NCBI GenBank assembly: GCA_035691065.1
Contig: DASSJT010000255.1
Span: forward strand, 1-21,643
Direction: 5' to 3'
Source of the DNA: DASSJT01 sp035691065
Lineage (GTDB): Bacteria; Actinomycetota; Actinomycetes; Actinomycetales; Dermatophilaceae
DNA: 21,643 nt
The notes under the pieces are model-generated. The model had not been told where the DNA came from, made no database searches, and saw nothing but the letters and a program-made list of their open reading frames with translations. Position 1 is the stretch's first letter, and each line of letters begins with the position of its first letter. Below, piece by piece: positions 21,497 to 21,643 of this stretch. Made by a program: the position numbers and the translations under genes.

Positions 21497-21643
21497 TCAG
21501 CCCTGGTTGGCGGCGATGTAGCCGACGGCGTCGCCGACGGTCTTGAGGTTCTTGACCTCGTCGTCGGGGATGCGCACGCCGAACTTCTCCTCGGCGTTGA
21601 CGACGATCGTCATCATCGACAGGGAGTCGATGTCGAGGTCCTC
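21497..21643 (-). CDS. acpP: Acyl carrier protein (5' end beyond window)
   Basis: The C-terminal 48 residues of ACP. The visible part starts EDLDIDSLSMM, in which the Ser of DSL is the phosphopantetheine attachment site, and continues through helix III (NAEEKFGVRIPDDEVKNLKT) to VGDAVGYIAANQG and the stop. The N-terminal half is cut off by the right edge. It lies upstream of fabF on the same strand; the spacer (21346-21496) holds a GTATGCCG copy (21385-21392) and no clear terminator. Confidence 0.96.
   Translation of the reverse strand, partial: EDLDIDSLSMMTIVVNAEEKFGVRIPDDEVKNLKTVGDAVGYIAANQG

Noticed and set aside
1..21643. Defence island, prophage or biosynthetic cluster
   Set aside because: No nucleases, methyltransferases, integrases, transposases, structural phage genes or multi-enzyme natural-product genes are seen; fabF and acpP are the housekeeping fatty-acid genes.

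Overview
The window is high-GC DNA from a chromosome of the phylum Actinomycetota. It carries no phage, transposon, plasmid or CRISPR signature. A Micrococcales/Intrasporangiaceae-type soil or water actinobacterium is my best guess, from a gluABCD-type amino-acid importer, DUF3145, DUF6069, TANNNT-type -10 boxes close to start codons and GTG starts. The genus is not provable from the sequence alone.

Layout. (1) 1-3281, minus strand: a four-gene polar amino-acid (glutamate-type) ABC importer in the order gluA-gluB-gluC-gluD; gluD runs off the left edge. A 13-bp perfect hairpin lies between the binding-protein gene and the permease genes. (2) 3585-7524: a cluster of small membrane, secreted and redox genes: a two-TM membrane protein, a secreted protein, a DUF389 membrane protein, a one-CxxC mini-protein, a flavodoxin-domain protein and a DUF6069 membrane protein. 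Palindromes resembling the DosR/DevR hypoxia box lie upstream of two of these, and a hairpin covers the Shine-Dalgarno of the mini-protein. (3) 7672-9950: a TetR regulator divergent from a two-gene oxidoreductase operon (F420/NADP-reductase-like protein plus SDR), with two copies of one 14-bp operator palindrome between them. (4) 10005-11791, minus: an acyl-CoA synthetase and, upstream of it, a tRNA with a CAU anticodon. (5) 11970-13930, plus: a secreted PepSY-like protein with a very strong 3' hairpin, a repeat-rich spacer, and an AI-2E-family transporter with a candidate leaderless start. (6) 14185-16646: a membrane-anchored Ser/Thr kinase convergent with a PaiB-like FMN-binding protein. (7) 16886-21643: DUF3145 and a large QxxRW glycosyltransferase (plus), convergent with fabF and a partial acpP (minus) of the fatty-acid synthesis locus.

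Most genes are ordinary housekeeping or accessory actinobacterial genes, and I see no convincing novel multi-gene system. The most unusual signal is not a gene. The non-palindromic 8-mer GTATGCCG (CGGCATAC) occurs 13 times in 21.6 kb on both strands, about half of them in spacers. Inside genes it often forces codons that are rare here (GCA, ATA, TAT). Secondary signals are the DosR-like boxes, the SD-masking hairpin, the twin TetR operators, and 13-17 bp tandem repeats in several intergenic spacers.
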